Source: Nibribacter ruber (lineage in GTDB: Bacteria; Bacteroidota; Bacteroidia; Cytophagales; Hymenobacteraceae). Taken from it: a stretch of 64,000 bases of DNA. The position numbers and the translations under genes are program-made. The stretch is taken from the NCBI RefSeq assembly GCF_009913235.1, contig NZ_CP047897.1, positions 2,789,001 through 2,853,000 on the forward strand, given 5' to 3'. Of this stretch, positions 60,105 through 64,000 are shown one piece after another (the stretch's first letter is position 1; each line of letters starts with the position of its first letter). The notes beneath the pieces are model-generated. The model worked only from the letters and a program-made list of their open reading frames with translations. It searched no databases and was not told the DNA's origin.

Positions 60105-61172
60105 CTATGCGTTGCGATTGATGCAATTTAGGTCTTCAAAGGCTTCTTTCAAGCGGGTGATGAAGGCCTCTTCGCCTTTGCGCAACCAAACGCGTGGGTC
60201 GTAGTGCTTTTTGTTCGGGCTGTCTTCGCCGTCTGGGTTGCCAATTTGGCCTTGCAGATAGTCGCGCTTGCTCTCGTAGTAGTTCTTCACGCCGTCCCAG
60301 AATGCCCATTGCATGTCTGTGTCAATGTTCATTTTGATGGCACCGTACTCAATGGCTTCTCTGATTTTCTCTTTCTCTGAGCCAGAACCGCCATGGAACA
60401 CGAAGTCAACCGGGTTAGGGCCTGTGCCTAGTTTCTCCTGGATGTACTCTTGCGAGTTCTTCAAGATTTCTGGACGAAGCTCTACGTTACCAGGCTTATA
60501 CACACCGTGTACGTTACCAAAGGCGGCGGCCACTGTGAAGCGGTTGCTCACTTTGTTCAGCTCAGTATAGGCGTGGGCTACGTGCTCAGGCTGGGTATAC
60601 AAGTGGGCGCTGTCCACATCAGAGTTGTCTACGCCGTCTTCCTCACCGCCGGTCACGCCTAGCTCAATTTCAATGGTCATGCCCAGCTTGTTCATGCGCT
60701 CCAAATACGTCACGCAAGTGCTCACGTTCTCTTCCAATTCTTCTTCAGAAAGGTCTAGCATGTGCGAGCTGAACAATGGCTTGCCATTTTGCTTAAAGTA
60801 TTTCTCACCAGCATCCAGCAAGCCGTCAATCCAAGGAAGGAGTTTGCGGGCGGCGTGGTCTGTGTGCAATACAACCGGCACACCGTAAGCCTCGGCCATT
60901 AGGTGCACGTGCTGAGCGCCCGAGATGGCACCGGCAATGGCGGCGGCCTGTCCGTCGTTGTTCAAGCCTTTTCCGGCGAAGAACTGGGCACCGCCCTGTG
61001 AGAACTGGATGATAACGGGGGAATTCACTGCCTTGGCGGTTTCCAGCACAGCGTTGATGGAGTTGGTGCCAATCACGTTCACGGCTGGCAATGCAAAGTT
61101 ATTGTCGTTTGCGTACTTGAATAGTTCCTGCACTTCGTCGCCGTGCAGAACACCAGATCTAAATTTAGGCAT
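60105..61172 (-). CDS. fbaA: Class II fructose-bisphosphate aldolase
   Basis: 355 residues. It reversibly splits fructose-1,6-bisphosphate in glycolysis and gluconeogenesis with a zinc ion. The metal and substrate motifs are visible: VVLHTDHAARKLLPWIDGLL (catalytic Asp and zinc His), IEIELGVTGGEEDGVDN, AAAFGNVHGVYKPGNVEL, FVFHGGSGSEKEKI and NIDTDMQWAFWDGVKN. ATG 61172 gives MPKFRSGVLHGDEV. A TAGTTTTG box on the same strand (61196-61203) fits its promoter. Confidence 0.96.
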   Translation of the reverse strand: MPKFRSGVLHGDEVQELFKYANDNNFALPAVNVIGTNSINAVLETAKAVNSPVIIQFSQGGAQFFAGKGLNNDGQAAAIAGAISGAQHVHLMAEAYGVPVVLHTDHAARKLLPWIDGLLDAGEKYFKQNGKPLFSSHMLDLSEEELEENVSTCVTYLERMNKLGMTIEIELGVTGGEEDGVDNSDVDSAHLYTQPEHVAHAYTELNKVSNRFTVAAAFGNVHGVYKPGNVELRPEILKNSQEYIQEKLGTGPNPVDFVFHGGSGSEKEKIREAIEYGAIKMNIDTDMQWAFWDGVKNYYESKRDYLQGQIGNPDGEDSPNKKHYDPRVWLRKGEEAFITRLKEAFEDLNCINRNA

Positions 61173-61195
61173 GGGTTGGCTTTTTGGTCTTTGGA

Positions 61196-61203
61196 CAAAA
61201 CTA
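61196..61203 (-). promoter_or_regulatory. -7 promoter box TAGTTTTG for fbaA
   Basis: Exact TAnnTTTG match on the minus strand, 23 nt upstream of the fbaA ATG. No -33 TTG is seen at the usual distance. Confidence 0.45.
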
Positions 61204-61341
61204 ACTAATTATTGCTTAGCTTCTAAGGTTTCCTGTCTTTGGATTTGCGCCTTAAGAAGCAATTGTATTCAAAATAAAGCAGGAAGCCCAACAATTAGAG
61301 AACATCAGCGCACTGCCTACGCTTTTTCATGGGAAAAGGCT

Positions 61342-61380
61342 CAGTTTTTAGCCTCTTTTCTGGAAAACAAGCCGAAAACG
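61342..61380. repeat. 38-bp palindromic element, copy 29
   Basis: CAGTTTTTAGCCTCTTTTC with GGAAAACAAGCCGAAAACG, between the divergent fbaA and SNF2 genes; the rest of this 309-nt gap shows nothing else. Confidence 0.75.
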
Positions 61381-61481
61381 GTTTCGGGCGCTATACCACT
61401 ATCAAGGTAAAAAACTCGCTTTTTCTCAGGCGGGCTACAAAATAAGTAGTACTTTCAAAGTTAAGATTGTTTGCGCCTGCC

Positions 61482-64000
61482 ATGAAAGTCTATACCACAC
61501 AGCCTTTTCAGATTATCTACTCCTTGTTAGAGCATGAATATCTGGGCTATCTGTTTGAGTCTTTTGTGATTCAGGTCAACTCTAAGAAACAGCTCACGCT
61601 CCAACACCAGAACATCTCGGCCAAGAACGCAGACGAGTTTGCTTCAAGGCTGGACGAGACCGATTTCCAGCTCATCAAGCTCATAGACCAGATTCAGCAA
61701 GAGGCGGTGTTCAAGAAGTTTGCCGTCAAGAAAGGCACGCTGGCCGACTTCTTTCTGAAGACCTATGACCCCGTAAAAGGCGACAAGCTGTTACAGGAAA
61801 ACATCTTGCATTACGTGCAGACCCGCATGGCCAAGATTTTGACCTTGTTGCAGAACAAGATGACGTTCATCATGGGCAAGGACGGCGAGCCTACCTGGAA
61901 GCGCATTCAATCGGCCACTGAAAAGGCCACGGTGCTGTTCCACTTTGTGCGCAACGCAGACAATACCCACTACTTTCCTACCATCAAGTACCAAGGCGAG
62001 CGGATAGATTTCCAGTATAAGGACGCGGTGCTGGTATGCCATGAGCCGGCCTGGCTCTTGCTCAATGACACGCTCTACAACTTTGAGAAAGAGGTGGACG
62101 GCAAGAAGCTTCAGCCGTTTTTGAACAAGCGCTTTATTGTAGTGCCCCGTAACGTGGAAGACAGCTACTACCGCAAGTTCGTGGCCCCTTTGGTAGAGCA
62201 GTTTGACGTGTATGCCCGAGGCTTCTTGATAAAGTCTGAGCGCTATACCCCGCAACCGCAGATTGTCTTCTCAGAACTGGCGGTGGCAGAGACCTCAGTG
62301 GCCTTGTTCACGGCGGGCGGTGAGATGCTGGAAGAAGAGGAGATAGTACAGCCGTCTGGCGCCGAGAAGATGGTGTTTCAGCTCAACTTCCAGTACGGCA
62401 CGTATCACCTGCCCATGCAGGATGCCAAAAAGATGAGCGTGAGCGTGGAGAAAACGCCTGATTCTTACATCTTCCATAGAGTGCACCGGGATTTGGAGCA
62501 GGAGCGCCATTTTGTGCGCGAGTTGGCCAGTCGGGGCTTAGAAATTAGAAACGGGAAAGCGGTGTTGGACAAGGCCTCTGCGTTTAGCTGGCTGAACCAA
62601 TATGCGGGTGCGCTCGAGGAACTGGGCTTCTCTTTAAAGCAGAACCAATCAGACAAGAACTACTTCATCGGGGAGACCTCGGTGAACGTGGGCATCAATG
62701 AGAACAACGACTGGTTTGACATTTACGGGACGGTGCGCTTCGGGCCGTATGAGATTCCGTTTATCAAGCTCAGGAATCATATTTTGACCAAACGGCGCGA
62801 GTACAAACTGCCCAATGGTCAGATTGCCATCATCCCCGAGGAATGGTTTACGCAGTACCTGGAGCTCTTCGCGTTTGCCGAAGGTGAGGACGATGAACTG
62901 AAACTGCGCAAGCATCACTTGGCACTGGTAAGTGACCTGCAGAACGGCAACCTGGCCACCGTCACCATGACCCGCAAGCTGGAGAAGCTACGCGAGTTTG
63001 AGATGGTGGAAGACAAGCCTCTGCCCGAAGGCTTTAAAGGCGAATTGCGTCCGTACCAAAAGGCTGGTTATAACTGGTTGCATTTTGTGCAAGACTACCA
63101 TTTTGGCGGTTGTCTGGCAGATGACATGGGTTTGGGAAAAACCGTGCAGACACTGGCCATGCTCCAGCACCGCAAGGAGAACGGCGCGCAGAGTGCTTCC
63201 TTGCTGGTTATGCCTACTTCTTTGATTTACAATTGGTTAGCCGAGGCCCAGAAATTCACTCCGCACCTGCGCATTCTGGTGTACACGGGCACGTACCGCA
63301 CTAAAAACGTGTCACAGTTCAAGCACTATGACGTGGTCTTGACATCTTATGGTATTGTGCGCTTGGATTCAGAGCTTCTACAGAAATACTACTTTGACTA
63401 CATCATTCTGGATGAGAGCCAAGCCATCAAAAACCCGAACTCCAATACCTCAGAAGCCATCCGGGAGCTCAAGTCGAAGCACAGGTTAATCCTGACGGGT
63501 ACGCCCGTAGAGAACAGCATCATGGACCTCTGGAGCCAGATGTCGTTTATCAATCCGGGTTTGCTGGGCACGCAGGCGTTTTTTAAGAAGGAGTTCCTGA
63601 AGCCCATTGAGAAGCTCAAAGACGAGCACAAGACCAAGCGCCTGCACGCCCTTATAAAGCCGTTCATTTTGCGCCGGCATAAAAGCCAGGTAGCCCGTGA
63701 ACTGCCCGAAAAGATTGAGCAAATCACCTACTGCAAAATGACCGAGGAGCAGGAGCACGCCTATGAGGAGACCAAGTCTTTCTACCGCAACAAAATCCTG
63801 AAGACCATTGAGGAGCAGGGCGCGGCTAAAAGCCAGTTCATGCTCTTGCAGGGTTTGATGAAGTTACGCCAAATTGCCAATCACCCCCGCATGGCCGACC
63901 CGTCTTATGAGGCGGAATCTGGCAAGCTGGGCGAGGTGATGCGCCTGACCAAGACCGTGGTGAGCAAAGGGCACAAGGTCTTAATCTTCAGTCAGTTTGT
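61482..64000 (+). CDS. SNF2/SWI2-family DEAD-like ATPase, runs off the window
   Basis: At least 839 codons, still open at the window end. The N-terminal ~500 residues are a non-catalytic region with little recognisable homology. The SNF2 ATPase domain begins near residue 520: CLADDMGLGKTVQTLAMLQ (Walker A near residues 547-554), LVMPTSLIYNWLAEA, LTSYGIVRLD, IILDESQAIKNP (DESQ in place of DEAH or DEAQ), LILTGTPVENSIMDLW and the start of the second lobe (KVLIFSQF). Bacterial SNF2 proteins remodel DNA- or RNA-bound complexes. ATG 61482 gives MKVYTTQPFQIIYSLL. Confidence 0.9.
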   Translation, partial: MKVYTTQPFQIIYSLLEHEYLGYLFESFVIQVNSKKQLTLQHQNISAKNADEFASRLDETDFQLIKLIDQIQQEAVFKKFAVKKGTLADFFLKTYDPVKGDKLLQENILHYVQTRMAKILTLLQNKMTFIMGKDGEPTWKRIQSATEKATVLFHFVRNADNTHYFPTIKYQGERIDFQYKDAVLVCHEPAWLLLNDTLYNFEKEVDGKKLQPFLNKRFIVVPRNVEDSYYRKFVAPLVEQFDVYARGFLIKSERYTPQPQIVFSELAVAETSVALFTAGGEMLEEEEIVQPSGAEKMVFQLNFQYGTYHLPMQDAKKMSVSVEKTPDSYIFHRVHRDLEQERHFVRELASRGLEIRNGKAVLDKASAFSWLNQYAGALEELGFSLKQNQSDKNYFIGETSVNVGINENNDWFDIYGTVRFGPYEIPFIKLRNHILTKRREYKLPNGQIAIIPEEWFTQYLELFAFAEGEDDELKLRKHHLALVSDLQNGNLATVTMTRKLEKLREFEMVEDKPLPEGFKGELRPYQKAGYNWLHFVQDYHFGGCLADDMGLGKTVQTLAMLQHRKENGAQSASLLVMPTSLIYNWLAEAQKFTPHLRILVYTGTYRTKNVSQFKHYDVVLTSYGIVRLDSELLQKYYFDYIILDESQAIKNPNSNTSEAIRELKSKHRLILTGTPVENSIMDLWSQMSFINPGLLGTQAFFKKEFLKPIEKLKDEHKTKRLHALIKPFILRRHKSQVARELPEKIEQITYCKMTEEQEHAYEETKSFYRNKILKTIEEQGAAKSQFMLLQGLMKLRQIANHPRMADPSYEAESGKLGEVMRLTKTVVSKGHKVLIFSQF

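Noticed and set aside
1-64000. tRNA, rRNA, CRISPR array, phage or defence cassette
   Set aside because: No cloverleaf, no regularly spaced direct repeats, no integrase, transposase or restriction-modification genes were seen.

Overview
The window reads as a chromosomal segment of a Bacteroidota bacterium, most likely Cytophagales/Hymenobacteraceae (Rufibacter- or Pontibacter-like; the genus is inference). The signs are a type IX secretion sorting domain, TonB-dependent receptors with a carboxypeptidase-like N-terminal domain, the DUF4783-nadC gene pair, a bacteriophytochrome, TAnnTTTG-type -7 promoter boxes, no recurring Shine-Dalgarno sequences and many SPII lipoproteins. Base composition is roughly half G+C. 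A few low-GC genes of unknown function lie between housekeeping genes. I see no rRNA, tRNA, CRISPR array, transposase, phage or defence cassette.

Layout. 1-8.5 kb: start of a secreted protein, radA, two secreted proteins, an RsmF-type and an RlmI-type rRNA methyltransferase, and an M19 dipeptidase. 8.6-15.6 kb: a large MG2/TonB-plug protein, prfA, small membrane and secreted proteins, a beta-helix lipoprotein and a YjbQ protein. 15.7-18.4 kb: bacteriophytochrome kinase divergent from an IsdG-like monooxygenase. 18.5-28.4 kb: gpmI, DUF4783-nadC, a YcxB-like protein, metal-related genes (HMBD lipoprotein, ZIP transporter), DUF2939, GNAT and a TPR-like secreted protein. 28.9-38.8 kb: dgt, a secreted metzincin, a YCII protein, an S9 oligopeptidase with an apparent frameshift, GNAT, DUF4286 and an MFS transporter. 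39-48.8 kb: TraB/GumN, a TonB receptor with a His-rich partner, htpG, a lipoprotein, a serine hydrolase and DoxX. 49-52.3 kb: an operon of three uncharacterised envelope proteins. 52.3-64 kb: DODA-type dioxygenase, Crp/Fnr regulator, SRPBCC, FMN oxidoreductase, sugar nucleotidyltransferase, LemA-TPM-TPM operon, fbaA and the 5' part of a SWI/SNF ATPase.

The most striking feature is not a gene. About 29 copies of a ~38-bp palindrome occur in this one window, nearly all intergenic. The left arm is approximately CGTTTTTGGCCTGTTTTC, followed by a 2-4 nt loop and the complementary arm. Ten copies begin within about 11 nt of a stop codon. The arms vary between copies but changes are matched on both sides, and flanking bases extend the stem differently in each copy. 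This looks like a structured 3'-end or REP-like family that lacks the U-tract of an ordinary intrinsic terminator. Three copies share an arm with a second, independent hairpin. Other dispersed repeats are also present: a CCCCTC/CTCAAGGGG family, degenerate short tandem tracts, and a two-copy CCTTTCAGGATGACAA block.
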